NCBI GenBank assembly: GCA_016721825.1
Contig: JADKHI010000001.1
Coordinates: 744,001-808,000 of the forward strand
Reading direction: 5' to 3'
Source: Flavobacteriales bacterium
Lineage (GTDB): Bacteria; Bacteroidota; Bacteroidia; Flavobacteriales_F; PHOS-HE28
DNA length: 64,000 bases
The translations under genes and the position numbers were made by a program. Positions 34,086 through 42,813 of the stretch are shown here, piece after piece (the first letter of the stretch is position 1; each line of letters opens with the position of its first letter). Under the pieces are notes generated by a model that was not told where the DNA came from, searched no databases, and saw nothing but the letters and a program-made list of their open reading frames with translations.

Positions 34086-34649
34086 ATGAAACAGCACCTC
34101 CTTCCCGCCATCAAACTGACGCTGATCTGCCTGATCTTCTTCAGTGGCCTCTATACGGTGATCCTGTTGGGCATCGCGAAGCTCACGCCGAACGGCGGCA
34201 ACGCCGGGACCGTGGACCACGCTGGCAGCACGCAATACACCAACCTGGCGCAGTCGTTCACTGATGACGGCTACTTCTGGAGCCGTCCCAGTGCGGTGGG
34301 CTACAACGCCGCCGGTTCCGCGGGCAGCAACAAAGGGCCCACGAACCCGGACTACCTGGCCACCGTGCAAGCACGCATCGACACGTTCGTGGTGCACAAC
34401 CCCAGCGTGCAAAAGGCCGATATCCCGAGCGAACTGGTCACGGCCAGCGGAAGTGGCCTCGATCCGCACCTGAGCGTGAAGGCCGCGAACGTGCAGTCGC
34501 AGCGGATCGCACTGAGCCGTGGCCTTTCACAAGATGTCGTGCATCAGCTGATCATTGAACATACCGACGGACCTTTGCTCGGGCTGTTCGGTCCTGCCAC
34601 GGTGAACGTACTGGAACTCAACATGGCGCTGGACGCCGCAACCAAATGA
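34086..34649 (+). CDS. kdpC: Potassium-transporting ATPase subunit C
   Basis: A 187-residue subunit with one N-terminal membrane helix (ALKLTLICLIFFSGLYTVILLGIA-like) and a periplasmic domain. Conserved KdpC features: YFWSRPSAVGYNAAGSAGSNKGPTNPDYL, DIPSELVTASGSGLDPHLS and ALSRGLSQDVVHQLIIEHTDGPLLGLFGPATVNVLELNMALD. It is thought to assist ATP binding by KdpB. Its last codon overlaps the porin start (ATGA). Confidence 0.97.
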   Translation: MKQHLLPAIKLTLICLIFFSGLYTVILLGIAKLTPNGGNAGTVDHAGSTQYTNLAQSFTDDGYFWSRPSAVGYNAAGSAGSNKGPTNPDYLATVQARIDTFVVHNPSVQKADIPSELVTASGSGLDPHLSVKAANVQSQRIALSRGLSQDVVHQLIIEHTDGPLLGLFGPATVNVLELNMALDAATK

Positions 34650-35719
34650 AACGCATCTGCCTCCTGCCCGCCATGGGCATCTGTCTTTCCACTACCGCGC
34701 AGCAACTCGACAGCGCCATTACCCTGAGCGCCTATGCCGAGGCCTATTACAGCTTCGATCTGGCGCAACCGGACGACCACCTGCGGCCGGGCTTCTTCTA
34801 CAGTTACAACCGCCACAACGAGGTCAACCTGAACATGGGCATGATCAAGCTGGCCTATGCGAAGGACAACGTGCGCGGCAACATCGCCCTGATGGCAGGG
34901 ACCTACCCCCAGTACAACCTGGCTGCCGAGCCTGAACTTTTGCGCAGTGTGTTCGAAGCGAACGTCGGGGTGAAACTGAGCAAGACGAGGAACCTGTGGC
35001 TCGATGCGGGCATCATGCCCAGTCACATCGGTTTCGAGAGCGCCATCGGTAAGGACTGCTGGAACCTCACGCGAAGCATCCTGGCGGACAACACACCCTA
35101 CTACGAGGCCGGTGCACGCGTCAGCTATACCAGCAATAACGCGAAATGGTACGCCAGTGGGCTGTTGCTGAACGGGTGGCAGCGGATCGCCCGGGTGGAT
35201 GGGAACAATACGCCTTCTTTCGGCACACAGCTGACCTACAAACCGAACGGCAATACCACGCTCAACTGGAGCACTTTCATCGGCAACGACAAGCCGGACA
35301 CCGTGAGCCAGTCGCGCATCTTCAACAACCTCTACGCCCAGCTACAGCTCACCGAGCGTTTCGGACTGATCGTGGGCTGCGACATCGGCATGGAGCAGGC
35401 CGCTAGCGGGGACAGCAGCAGCACGTGGATCACACCGATCCTCATCCCCCGCTATAAGCTCGGGGAGAAGAGCTACCTCGCGGCCCGCTTGGAATACTAC
35501 CAGGATGAACAGGGCGTGATCATCGCCACGGGCAGCCCCAACGGGTTCCAGACCATCGGCTATTCGCTGAACTTCGACCATTGGGTGAGCCCCAATGTCC
35601 TTTGGCGCATCGAGGCACGCAGCCTCAGCAGTGAGGACAAGATCTTCGTGGACGCTGACGGTGATCCCACCACCACCAACACGTTCTTCACCGCCAGCAT
35701 CGCCATCACCCTGCCGTGA
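34646..35719 (+). CDS. Outer-membrane beta-barrel porin in the kdp operon (bbp2/OmpL-like)
   Basis: A 357-residue protein with signal peptide MKRICLLPAMGICLSTTAQQ and repeated amphipathic strands, for example ITLSAYAEAYYSFDLAQP, FFYSYNRHNEVNLNMGMIKLAY, NLWLDAGIMPSHIGFESAIG, NTPYYEAGARVSYTSNN and TTLNWSTFIGND. This fits the putative beta-barrel porin-2 (OmpL-like) family. Its position, overlapping kdpC by 4 bases and followed by kdpD by another 4-base overlap, suggests it lets K+ or small solutes through the outer membrane when Kdp is induced. That role is an inference from context. Confidence 0.85.
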   Translation: MKRICLLPAMGICLSTTAQQLDSAITLSAYAEAYYSFDLAQPDDHLRPGFFYSYNRHNEVNLNMGMIKLAYAKDNVRGNIALMAGTYPQYNLAAEPELLRSVFEANVGVKLSKTRNLWLDAGIMPSHIGFESAIGKDCWNLTRSILADNTPYYEAGARVSYTSNNAKWYASGLLLNGWQRIARVDGNNTPSFGTQLTYKPNGNTTLNWSTFIGNDKPDTVSQSRIFNNLYAQLQLTERFGLIVGCDIGMEQAASGDSSSTWITPILIPRYKLGEKSYLAARLEYYQDEQGVIIATGSPNGFQTIGYSLNFDHWVSPNVLWRIEARSLSSEDKIFVDADGDPTTTNTFFTASIAITLP

Positions 35720-36900
35720 TCGCCTCCGACGGAACCGACCTCCTGCTCCGACCGGCTTCCCAAAGGGGCCGGCTGAAGGTCTACATCGGCATGAGCGCGG
35801 GTGTGGGCAAGAGCTACCGCATGCTCGAGGAGGCGCACCGACTGCTCGGCCAGGGGGTGAACATCCAGGTCGGTTACATCGAAACCCATGGCCGTGTGGA
35901 AACGCATGCCTTGCTCAAGGGGTTGCCATTGATCCCGCGCCGCGAGGTATTCTACAAAGGCAAGCGGCTGGACGAGTTCGACCTGGGTGCGACCTTGCTG
36001 TTGGCTCCCACTTGGGTGATCGTTGATGAGCTGGCGCACACCAACGTGCCCGGCAGTAAACATCCCAAGCGTTGGCAGGATGTTCTGGAACTGCTCGACA
36101 ACGGGATCAACGTTATCACTGCGGTCAACATCCAGCACATCGAGAGCATTAACGAGGAGGTGCAGCGGATCACGGGCGTGGAGGTGACGGAGCGGGTGCC
36201 GGACAGCTTCCTTCAACGCGCGGACGAGGTGGTGAACATCGATCTCACGGCCGACGAGCTCATCACCCGGATGAAGGAGGGAAAGATCTACGACCACGCC
36301 AAGGTGGAGATGGCCCTGCGCAACTTCTTCCAGCCGGACAAGATCCTGCAGCTGCGCGAGCTGGCGCTGAAGGAGGTGGCCGGCCAGGTGGAGCGCAAGG
36401 TGGAAGCAGAGGTGGAACGCCCGAAGCAGTTGCGGCACGAACACTTCCTGGCCTGCATCAGCAGCAATGCCGATGTGGCGCGCAAGATCATCCGCAAAAC
36501 GGCGCGGCTCGCCAACTACTACCACAGTGACTGGACCGTCCTCTACGTCCAGACCTCGAACGAGCGGAGGGACCGCATTCCTCTCGACAAGCAGCGGCAC
36601 CTGCTGAACAACTTCAAGCTTGCCGTGGAGATGGGTGCCGACGTCATCCAGGCCCAGACGGACGCCCTTTCCGCAGTGAACGGTTCCGGCATGGGCTTCC
36701 TTCCGGCGAAAGTGCTGAACTTGGACAAGGCGAACATCGCTGATGCCATCATGCAGGTCGTTCAGGACAAGCACATCACAACGGTCTGCATCGGCAAACC
36801 GCATCTGAGCATCTGGCAGGTGATCCTGCGCACCAGCGTGTTCAACCGGCTCCTCACAGCACTCGCGGAGAACGATGTCGACCTGGTGATCCTGTCATGA
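35716..36900 (+). CDS. kdpD: Truncated KdpD: sensor and UspA domains without kinase
   Basis: A 394-residue protein from a GTG start that overlaps the porin stop (GTGA). Residues 20-230 form the KdpD N-terminal domain with P-loop GMSAGVGKS (25-33), VGYIETHGR, LLAPTWVIVDELAHTNVPGSKHPKRWQDV and VNIQHIESIND/E-type motif. Residues about 255-394 form a universal-stress-protein domain (FLACISSNADVARKIIRKTARLANYY). The four-helix membrane region, GAF and kinase domains of E. coli KdpD are absent and not encoded downstream in frame; a separate kinase gene follows. It is therefore cytosolic and must signal through a partner. Confidence 0.93.
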   Translation: MIASDGTDLLLRPASQRGRLKVYIGMSAGVGKSYRMLEEAHRLLGQGVNIQVGYIETHGRVETHALLKGLPLIPRREVFYKGKRLDEFDLGATLLLAPTWVIVDELAHTNVPGSKHPKRWQDVLELLDNGINVITAVNIQHIESINEEVQRITGVEVTERVPDSFLQRADEVVNIDLTADELITRMKEGKIYDHAKVEMALRNFFQPDKILQLRELALKEVAGQVERKVEAEVERPKQLRHEHFLACISSNADVARKIIRKTARLANYYHSDWTVLYVQTSNERRDRIPLDKQRHLLNNFKLAVEMGADVIQAQTDALSAVNGSGMGFLPAKVLNLDKANIADAIMQVVQDKHITTVCIGKPHLSIWQVILRTSVFNRLLTALAENDVDLVILS

Positions 36901-38576
36901 GAACGAAGACGCGCTTGAGCTTGTGGCTTGGCATGCTGGCCTTCCTGGTCCTGGTATTGGGAGGCGTGAGCTTGGGCACCATCTGGAACATGGGCAGCGA
37001 AGGGAAGGACGTGCTGAAAGCCAACTACAACAGCATCGCCTATGCGCAACGCATGCTGGAGGCCATCGACCTCGAAGAGGATACCACCGAGCGCGCCCGG
37101 ACGCTCGTTTCAGAGCTTGCGAGCCAGAAAGCGAACATCACTGAACCGGGTGAAGCAGAGCTGACGGAACGGCTCTCCCAGGCCATTGTGGCCTTCCGTT
37201 CCTCACCAGGGGATATCGCGAACACCCGGGAAATGCGAAAGCATCTGAACGGGGTCATTGACATGAACCGGGCCGCCATTGTGCGCAAAGCGTCGGATGC
37301 CGAGGACCGTGCGGACAAGGCGTTCGTGTGGATCAGCATCGCGGGCACCTTGTGCTTCCTCATCACCTTCACGCTCTTCCTCAGCCTGCCGGAGCGGATC
37401 GCCGAACCCATCCGGGTGCTCACCGAGGGCATCGACCGTATCGCTGCGGGGCACTACAATGAACGGGTGGAGCTGGAAGGCGGCGGGGAATTCGGTCACA
37501 TGGCCGATCGCTTCAACGCGATGGCCAGTGAACTGGAACGTTGGGAGAACAGCAACCTGGCCCGCATCATGGAGGAGAAGGCACGCGCTGAGGCGGTCAT
37601 CAACTCCCTGCGGGATGCCAGCATCGGAGTGGATGATCAAGGCGCCATCCTCTTTGCCAACCGACAGGCGCTGGAGCTGCTTGGGCTCACAGAGAATGAC
37701 CTTGTGGGAAGGTCTGCCCCGGAGGTAGCTTCACGCAACGACCTGTTCCGGCATGTTCTATCAGATAAAGCTGCCACACCCTTCAAGGCGGTCCTGGATG
37801 GGAAAGAGCAGTATTTCATCGCCGACACCTCCCCCATACAGGGCCGAAGCCGCGCCCTCGGGATGGTCCACACGGTCCGAAACATCACCCCCTTCCAGGA
37901 GCGCGACCAGGCCAAGACCCATTTCCTCGCCACTGTGAGCCACGAATTGAAGACCCCGTTGGCCAGCACGGACATCGGCCTGGGATTGCTCGAACGAAGT
38001 ACATGGACCACTGACGATCAGCGGGCCATCTTGGCGGACCTTCGAAAGGACCATCAACGCCTGGTGCGGATCGTCAGTGAGCTGTTGGATCTGGCACAGG
38101 CCGAGTCCGGCAACATCAAGTTGCACCTGAGCGAGACACGCATCAGCGGTATTGTGACCAATGCCATGGAAGCCGTGAAGGCCAGCGCTCTTCAGAAGTT
38201 GATCCACTTCGAGGTGCTCACCGGTAAGGAGGAACCGATGGTGCGGGCTGATGCGGACAAGGCGGTCTGGGTGTTGGTGAACCTCCTTTCAAATGCGATC
38301 AAACACTCGCCAGCCGAAGGCATCATCACGGTCACTTCAAGTCAACAAGAGAGCTGGGAGGTCCTGACCGTTGGCGACCAAGGCCCCGGCATACCCGTTG
38401 ACGAGCAGGACAATATCTTCCAGCGCTTCGCGAAAGGCTCATCCGCCAACCAAGGCACCGGGCTGGGCTTGTCCATCGCCCGTGAATTCATGCAGGCCAT
38501 GGGCGGTTCGATCACGTACGACCGCACCGCTGGATCCGGGGCCACCTTCTCGCTGCACTTCCGGTCCGTACAATAG
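36897..38576 (+). CDS. Membrane histidine kinase of the kdp locus (HAMP-PAS-HisKA-HATPase)
   Basis: A 559-residue kinase whose ATG overlaps the kdpD stop. Order: membrane helix 1 (LSLWLGMLAFLVLVLGGVSLG), periplasmic four-helix sensor (about 35-140), membrane helix 2 (WISIAGTLCFLITFTLFLSL), HAMP (RIAEPIRVLTEGIDRIAAGHYNERVEL), PAS (AVINSLRDASIGVDDQGAILFANRQALELLG), HisKA with His349 (FLATVSHELKTPLAS) and HATPase (VLVNLLSNAIKHSPAEG, GDQGPGIP, GTGLGLSIAREFMQAMGGSI). It most likely phosphorylates the sigma-54-type regulator at the head of the locus, perhaps under control of the neighbouring kinase-less KdpD. That wiring is inferred from gene order. Confidence 0.93.
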   Translation: MRTKTRLSLWLGMLAFLVLVLGGVSLGTIWNMGSEGKDVLKANYNSIAYAQRMLEAIDLEEDTTERARTLVSELASQKANITEPGEAELTERLSQAIVAFRSSPGDIANTREMRKHLNGVIDMNRAAIVRKASDAEDRADKAFVWISIAGTLCFLITFTLFLSLPERIAEPIRVLTEGIDRIAAGHYNERVELEGGGEFGHMADRFNAMASELERWENSNLARIMEEKARAEAVINSLRDASIGVDDQGAILFANRQALELLGLTENDLVGRSAPEVASRNDLFRHVLSDKAATPFKAVLDGKEQYFIADTSPIQGRSRALGMVHTVRNITPFQERDQAKTHFLATVSHELKTPLASTDIGLGLLERSTWTTDDQRAILADLRKDHQRLVRIVSELLDLAQAESGNIKLHLSETRISGIVTNAMEAVKASALQKLIHFEVLTGKEEPMVRADADKAVWVLVNLLSNAIKHSPAEGIITVTSSQQESWEVLTVGDQGPGIPVDEQDNIFQRFAKGSSANQGTGLGLSIAREFMQAMGGSITYDRTAGSGATFSLHFRSVQ

Positions 38577-38589
38577 GGCAAGGGGCCTA

Positions 38590-39015
38590 TCAAGCAGAGG
38601 CCAGAAGCCAGGCAAGCGCACCTTCGGCGTCGTCGAAATAGGCCACCTCGAACGGCATCTCCGGTGTGGCGGCCTGCATGATGCGGTCCACGCTCATCTG
38701 GTTGAAGTAGTCGGAGCTCATGAGGATCGCCATGCGTTTCAACCCGGTCTTGGCCAAGGTGGGGAACCACTCGTTCACCGTCCACTGTTCGTCCTGCCGA
38801 AGGATCGCGTTCATGCCACGCAGATCCGCGAGCCATCGTTCCAATTGATGCAAGCCGACGTTCATGCGTGCATCCTCCAGAATTCCACGGTACTCGGTGC
38901 TCGGAGCGTAACCGGACCACTTCAGACGGATCAATCGATCCTCCTTGTCCGCCGTCACGGTTACATACGCGTCCTGACGGAGCATTAACAGGGGGCGTTC
39001 GGATGCTACATTCAT
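38590..39015 (-). CDS. Conserved hypothetical protein, possibly STAS-like fold
   Basis: A 141-residue soluble protein without a signal peptide. The pattern VTADKEDRLIRLKWSGYAPSTEYRGILEDARM ... LERWLADLRGMNAILRQDEQWTVNEWFPTLAKTGLKRMAIL resembles STAS/SpoIIAA-like proteins, where beta strands alternate with helices and the middle strand gives LADLRGM. I cannot place it in a named family with certainty. It converges with the kinase gene 13 bp away. The start at 39015 is chosen because upstream codons lie in AT-rich, promoter-like sequence. Confidence 0.6.
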   Translation of the reverse strand: MNVASERPLLMLRQDAYVTVTADKEDRLIRLKWSGYAPSTEYRGILEDARMNVGLHQLERWLADLRGMNAILRQDEQWTVNEWFPTLAKTGLKRMAILMSSDYFNQMSVDRIMQAATPEMPFEVAYFDDAEGALAWLLASA

Positions 39016-39095
39016 TCGACGTCTAAAATAGTCAATTCGTCGAAACAAGTAAAGCGCTCATACGACCCGTTCATCCCACGCCCTGAAGAACCCAC

Positions 39096-39662
39096 CTACT
39101 TGGGCAGCACCACCGGAATGTCCAAAGGCGGCAGATCCGGTGCGATGGTCGGCGCTCTGCGCTCCAAAGAATCGGTGAACTGCTTGAGCTTAGGCCGCCG
39201 GAATTCGCTATAGGCTTGGTCCCACTCGAACTGCCCACTGTTCATGTTGAAGCCACAGCGACCCACAGGCTCATCGAACACCGAAGCATCAAGGCCGGGC
39301 ATCACCCTTACCAAGGCCATGTCCACGTTCATGGCGAACCCGTCCTTCCATTGCGCCGCGCTCGGCCCGCGGAGGTCGAAGAGCATGTGTTTCGGGGTGA
39401 AGTCCGGTGCTCTGTAGATCAAAGCATAGACCCGGTCCGCATGCATGACCAGCTCGAACTTGCCTTTGGCATCCGTGCGTGCGCGCAAAGCATCAGTGGT
39501 ATCCCGCACGTTCACCGCCAGCACTTCGTAGCCAAATGGCGCCTGACCCGTGGCGTAGTTCCTCACTTTCCCATAGACATAGAGCGTGGAATCCTGGGCC
39601 GTGGACAACAGCGAGACGCCGAACACGGTCACCAACAAGGACCAACGACACGCTCCTACCAT
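39096..39662 (-). CDS. Exported carboxypeptidase-regulatory-like protein
   Basis: A 188-residue protein with a signal peptide (MVGACRWSLLVTVFGVSLLSTAQ). The mature N-terminal region STLYVYGKVRNYATGQAPFGYEVLAVNVRDTTDALRARTDAKGKFELVMHADRVYALIYRAPDF is a carboxypeptidase-D-regulatory-like beta-sandwich, common in Bacteroidota surface proteins. The C-terminal 70 residues have no known motif and there is no T9SS tail. Function unknown; probably periplasmic. Confidence 0.65.
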   Translation of the reverse strand: MVGACRWSLLVTVFGVSLLSTAQDSTLYVYGKVRNYATGQAPFGYEVLAVNVRDTTDALRARTDAKGKFELVMHADRVYALIYRAPDFTPKHMLFDLRGPSAAQWKDGFAMNVDMALVRVMPGLDASVFDEPVGRCGFNMNSGQFEWDQAYSEFRRPKLKQFTDSLERRAPTIAPDLPPLDIPVVLPK

Positions 39663-39742
39663 GCTCAAATATCCAGCTATTCGATCGTAGCCCACAGGGA
39701 CAAGCCTGACTCAAGAACCGGGCCTAGCGGAGCCAGTGAGGC

Positions 39743-39982
39743 TCAGTACGTCCCATCCACGCCACCCTCTTCGGCCGTGGCCCCGCCCGCTTGGGTGAGG
39801 CGCTCCAGCAGGGCGAAAGCGTTCAGGCGGTTACCATAGCGCACGGTGCGGTTCAAACTCACGATGTGACCAAGGCGTTGACCGGCCGGTAGCTCCAGCA
39901 GGTAGACCAGATCCTGGGGATCCAGCTCCATCAGCAACGGTTCGTTCTGATCGATCACGGTCAAATTGCCCAGGTGTACCAT
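39743..39982 (-). CDS. Small hypothetical protein
   Basis: A 79-residue frame starting MVHLGNLTVIDQNEPLLMELDPQDLVYLLELPAGQRLGHIVSLN. It is soluble and rich in Leu; no family recognised. The frame is open for 470 bp upstream, but that part overlaps the DNA-alkylation-repair gene in another frame and is not believable as coding. Confidence 0.45.
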   Translation of the reverse strand: MVHLGNLTVIDQNEPLLMELDPQDLVYLLELPAGQRLGHIVSLNRTVRYGNRLNAFALLERLTQAGGATAEEGGVDGTY

Positions 39983-40110
39983 TGCGAGAGGAGGTCTGCT
40001 ACACATCAAAGGTGAATACGCGCCTAGGGCAATGCACGATCCGACCCGACGGAACCTTCCATTCCAGCGACGAAGCGGCAAGGCCGATCGAAGTGGCCGA
40101 ACTACGGCCC

Positions 40111-40776
40111 TTAAAGGTGCTTCATGGCTTCCCGCTCGCTGAGGGGGCTCAGCTTCCGCGAACGCACGAAGGCGCTTACCGCCTCTGGATCCGTGGCGCC
40201 CAGCTCGCGCAGCGACCAACCGATGGCTTTCCGGATGAAGAAGTCCTTGTGGCCAACGTGCCGGTCGATGTTCGCGAAAAGCAGTGCCTGATCCGTGTCC
40301 TCCTTCCAACGCGCCTGAAAGAGGATCGCTGTCCGGTTCAACCACATGTCGCTGCTGCCGATCCATCGCTTGCTCCACTTTGCGATCTCCTTCGGATGCT
40401 TCTTCAGGATCACACCCGCCACATGTATGGCCAGGCCATCCACACTGTCCCACCAGCTCTTGGTGGTGATCAGCTCCTCCACCAATGGCAGATCGGCGGG
40501 GCCCAACTTCTTTGCATGCTTCATGAACAGGTCCACCGCCACCTGGTGCAATTCGCGCTGCGGAAGAGCGAAGGCTGAACGCGCGATGGCCGGAAGCTCA
40601 TCCAAGGCCGGAGCACCGTAAAGTGCGCTATGCTCCTTCACCAGTTCCCTCCGCTGCGGTGCCTTGATACCGAAGAAGGGGAAACGGTCCTTCATGTAGG
40701 CGCTCATCGCTGCTGCGTTCTCCGCGTTCGCATGATGCTTGAACGTGGCGTGCAGCGGAGCGATCCAAGGGTGCAT
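40111..40776 (-). CDS. DNA alkylation repair protein (AlkD-like HEAT-repeat glycosylase)
   Basis: A 221-residue all-helical protein of the DNA_alkylation family: MHPWIAPLHATFKHHANAENAAAMSAYMKDRFPFFGIKAPQRRELVK at the start, KSWWDSVDGLAIHVAG in the middle and FFIRKAIGWSLRELGATDPEAV near the end. AlkD-type enzymes remove positively charged alkylated bases (3- and 7-methyl purines) using HEAT-like repeats. The tryptophan/aspartate-rich WWDSVD segment belongs to the DNA-facing surface. An Ogt methyltransferase gene lies about 2 kb away, but the genes are not in one operon. Confidence 0.9.
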   Translation of the reverse strand: MHPWIAPLHATFKHHANAENAAAMSAYMKDRFPFFGIKAPQRRELVKEHSALYGAPALDELPAIARSAFALPQRELHQVAVDLFMKHAKKLGPADLPLVEELITTKSWWDSVDGLAIHVAGVILKKHPKEIAKWSKRWIGSSDMWLNRTAILFQARWKEDTDQALLFANIDRHVGHKDFFIRKAIGWSLRELGATDPEAVSAFVRSRKLSPLSEREAMKHL

Positions 40777-40925
40777 GGTGCGAAGTTGGCACCCGAACGG
40801 CTTATGGAGCTCATCGAGAGATCACTTCCGCATTGCCTGCATCCGTTCTCTCTTGGAGCCCATCCACCAATGCCAGCCAAACACGACAGTTGCATTGCTG
40901 GAACCACACTACTAGTATTACCTAC

Positions 40926-41603
40926 ATGTTCAACCTCTTCAAACGGCGTATACCCAAGGAGCTGTTCCACAAGGACCTCCCCTCGCGTGAGCGGATCACA
41001 CTCGTGATCGAAGAGTTCATTGAGCCTGCGCTGACCGATGCTGGTTTCACCTTCAAACGCCGCGACCTTGAGTTTCATAGGAAACGCGAAAGCGGCGTGC
41101 GCGAGGAGATCAAACTGTTCACGCACCGCTACAACAGCAAAGCCACCGGTCAGGCCATGTTCCATCCACAGGTCACCTTGGGATACGGTCCGTTCGATCG
41201 GTTCTGCACCAAGGTGTTCGGCTCCAAAGACCCTTCGACCGTATGGTACGGGTTGCCTTCCGAGCTACATGGATCCACACAGGACTTTCTGCGCGAAGGC
41301 TACTACGACCTGGGCGAGGATGACAACCGGCGGATCATGGAGGCCTGTAAGCACAACGTTGTGGATGTGCTGTTGCCCCGGCTGAATGAACTCTCCACAC
41401 CAGAGAGCCTGATCACATTCCTCGGTGAACTTCCCACACCTGAGGTCCAAACGCAGCTCCTGCTGGCCGCCATGAACACCGACAGGCAGGCTGCGGAGAT
41501 CTTTTTCGCCCAATACGAAGCGGACTGTGCGAAGGACAAGGACCCCGCCAGCCGGACAGCCCGACTGGAGCGGTTCAGAAAGATCGTAGAAGCGGTCCAG
41601 TAA
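40926..41603 (+). CDS. Hypothetical protein (DUF4304-like pattern)
   Basis: A 225-residue soluble protein. The N-terminal half (IEEFIEPALTDAGFTFKRRDLEFHRKRESGVREEIKLFTHRYNSKATGQAMFHPQVTLGY) has the shape of DUF4304-type proteins, in which a GF(x)R motif is followed by a beta strand with F.R, but this is a weak assignment. The C-terminal half is helical. No signal peptide. The start at 40926 (MFNLFKRRIPKELFHK) is preferred over an upstream codon at 40833 because the upstream stretch has no protein-like character. Confidence 0.55.
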   Translation: MFNLFKRRIPKELFHKDLPSRERITLVIEEFIEPALTDAGFTFKRRDLEFHRKRESGVREEIKLFTHRYNSKATGQAMFHPQVTLGYGPFDRFCTKVFGSKDPSTVWYGLPSELHGSTQDFLREGYYDLGEDDNRRIMEACKHNVVDVLLPRLNELSTPESLITFLGELPTPEVQTQLLLAAMNTDRQAAEIFFAQYEADCAKDKDPASRTARLERFRKIVEAVQ

Positions 41604-41787
41604 GACCACTGGACTTTCGATACGTGTCCGCACGCTAGGATCTTCCTGCAGGACCAGTTCCTCCTCCGCTGAATGCTGCTGCCGAAAAGCGAGATAAGAT
41701 CGACCGGTTGATCTGATGGGAAAGCGGTTCAGTTCGTCAACGACAGTAGGCGCAACGCCCAATGATAAAGGTCGTTCAGCTCCGGTC

Positions 41788-42222
41788 CTACGCCACCACT
41801 TCCAGCTTCCCGGTCTTCAGGACCCGTTGACCGCGCTTCTTCACAGGTCCGTTACTCTTAACGCGCTCCCTGTGCTTCACGCCCCACATGCGCAGGTCCT
41901 TCAACACAGACTCAAGCGTACGACCGTAGGGTGTGATCTCGTACATCACTGTAACGGGCATGGTGTCGAGCATGGTCCGTTTCACAAGCCCGTTCGCCTC
42001 CAGGTCCTTGAGTTCCTTGCTCAGCGTCTTGGCGGTGATGCCCTTGTTCAATCGTTGCAGTTCACCGAAGCGCATGCTGCCCCAAAAGCCCAGGCCAAGC
42101 AGGATCACGCTCTTCCACTTCCCGCTCACGATGTCCAAGGCGTCGCGGAACGAGAGCAGAAAGCCCGTGCAGGCTGCTTGATCGTGCGGCTGTAGGTCCG
42201 GGACGGTGGCTTTGCGCGGCAT
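41788..42222 (-). CDS. HxlR-family transcriptional regulator
   Basis: A 144-residue winged-helix regulator of the HxlR family: DALDIVSGKWKSVILLGLGFWGSMRFGELQRLNKGITAKTLSKELKDLEANGLVKRTML and VMYEITPYGRTLESVLKDLRMWG are the typical core. Many members sense electrophiles or redox changes through an N-terminal cysteine; here a single cysteine precedes the domain (DQAACTGFLLSF). The DoxX gene upstream runs the same way and ends 38 bp before this start. The ATG at 42222 is used instead of the TTG at 42237. Confidence 0.9.
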   Translation of the reverse strand: MPRKATVPDLQPHDQAACTGFLLSFRDALDIVSGKWKSVILLGLGFWGSMRFGELQRLNKGITAKTLSKELKDLEANGLVKRTMLDTMPVTVMYEITPYGRTLESVLKDLRMWGVKHRERVKSNGPVKKRGQRVLKTGKLEVVA

Positions 42223-42234
42223 GTTGGCGTTGTT

Positions 42235-42242
42235 CAAAGGTA
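42235..42242 (-). promoter_or_regulatory. Putative HxlR -7 element (TACCTTTG)
   Basis: The minus strand reads TACCTTTG 13 bp before the HxlR start codon, which would give a very short leader. Confidence 0.4.
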
Positions 42243-42259
42243 GGCGGCCCGGCCGTGGT

Positions 42260-42634
42260 TCAGGCGAAGGCGAGCGTGGCCTGACGCTTGTGTGCGTACA
42301 CGTACGACACCGCGAGGATCACCAGCGAAACCAGTGGCGCGATGCCCGTGGAAGCACCATCCACAGACGCGTGGGCAATGAAGGCCGATACGAAAGCGAT
42401 GGCGAGACCTGCATAGGTCCACTCCTTGGCACGCATGGGGACCATGGGCAGCAGTAGCAGTACCGCAGCGATCAGTTTGGCGGCGCCCAGCTCCACGCGG
42501 AAATAGTCAGGGAAACCGAGGTGCGTGAAGCCGGTGGCCACCTCTGGCGAAGTGAAGTAGAGAACACCTGCGAAGGCCACTTGCAGGCCCAGCAATGCGG
42601 TGGAGATCCAGTAGATGATGTTGGTGAGTTTCAT
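42260..42634 (-). CDS. DoxX family membrane protein
   Basis: A 124-residue protein with four membrane helices: IIYWISTALLGLQVAFAGVLYF, LGAAKLIAAVLLLLPMV, WTYAGLAIAFVSAFIAHASV and IAPLVSLVILAVSYVYA. The sequence fits the DoxX-like family (DoxX_2), whose members are linked to thiosulfate or redox chemistry in a few organisms but mostly lack a known function. The adjacent HxlR regulator, often found next to DoxX-like genes in Bacteroidota, may control it. Confidence 0.85.
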   Translation of the reverse strand: MKLTNIIYWISTALLGLQVAFAGVLYFTSPEVATGFTHLGFPDYFRVELGAAKLIAAVLLLLPMVPMRAKEWTYAGLAIAFVSAFIAHASVDGASTGIAPLVSLVILAVSYVYAHKRQATLAFA

Positions 42635-42813
42635 GTTGTGAGCGCCGAAGCCGGCGAAGGCGTTGAGATGTTGATCGGCCGCAAAGCTTCCATCAACTCA
42701 AGTCCCGATCCACGTGGGTTCCCAGGTGGAAACCGGTATCCTTCAGGAAACCAGCAAGCCCTTCGGCGCGACAGGCAACTGGCTGCCCACTGCCCGGTCA
42801 CCCGACCACAACG

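Noticed and set aside
39743..40453. A 236-residue frame on the minus strand
   Set aside because: Its upstream two thirds overlap the AlkD-like gene in another frame; only the last 79 codons look like a gene.
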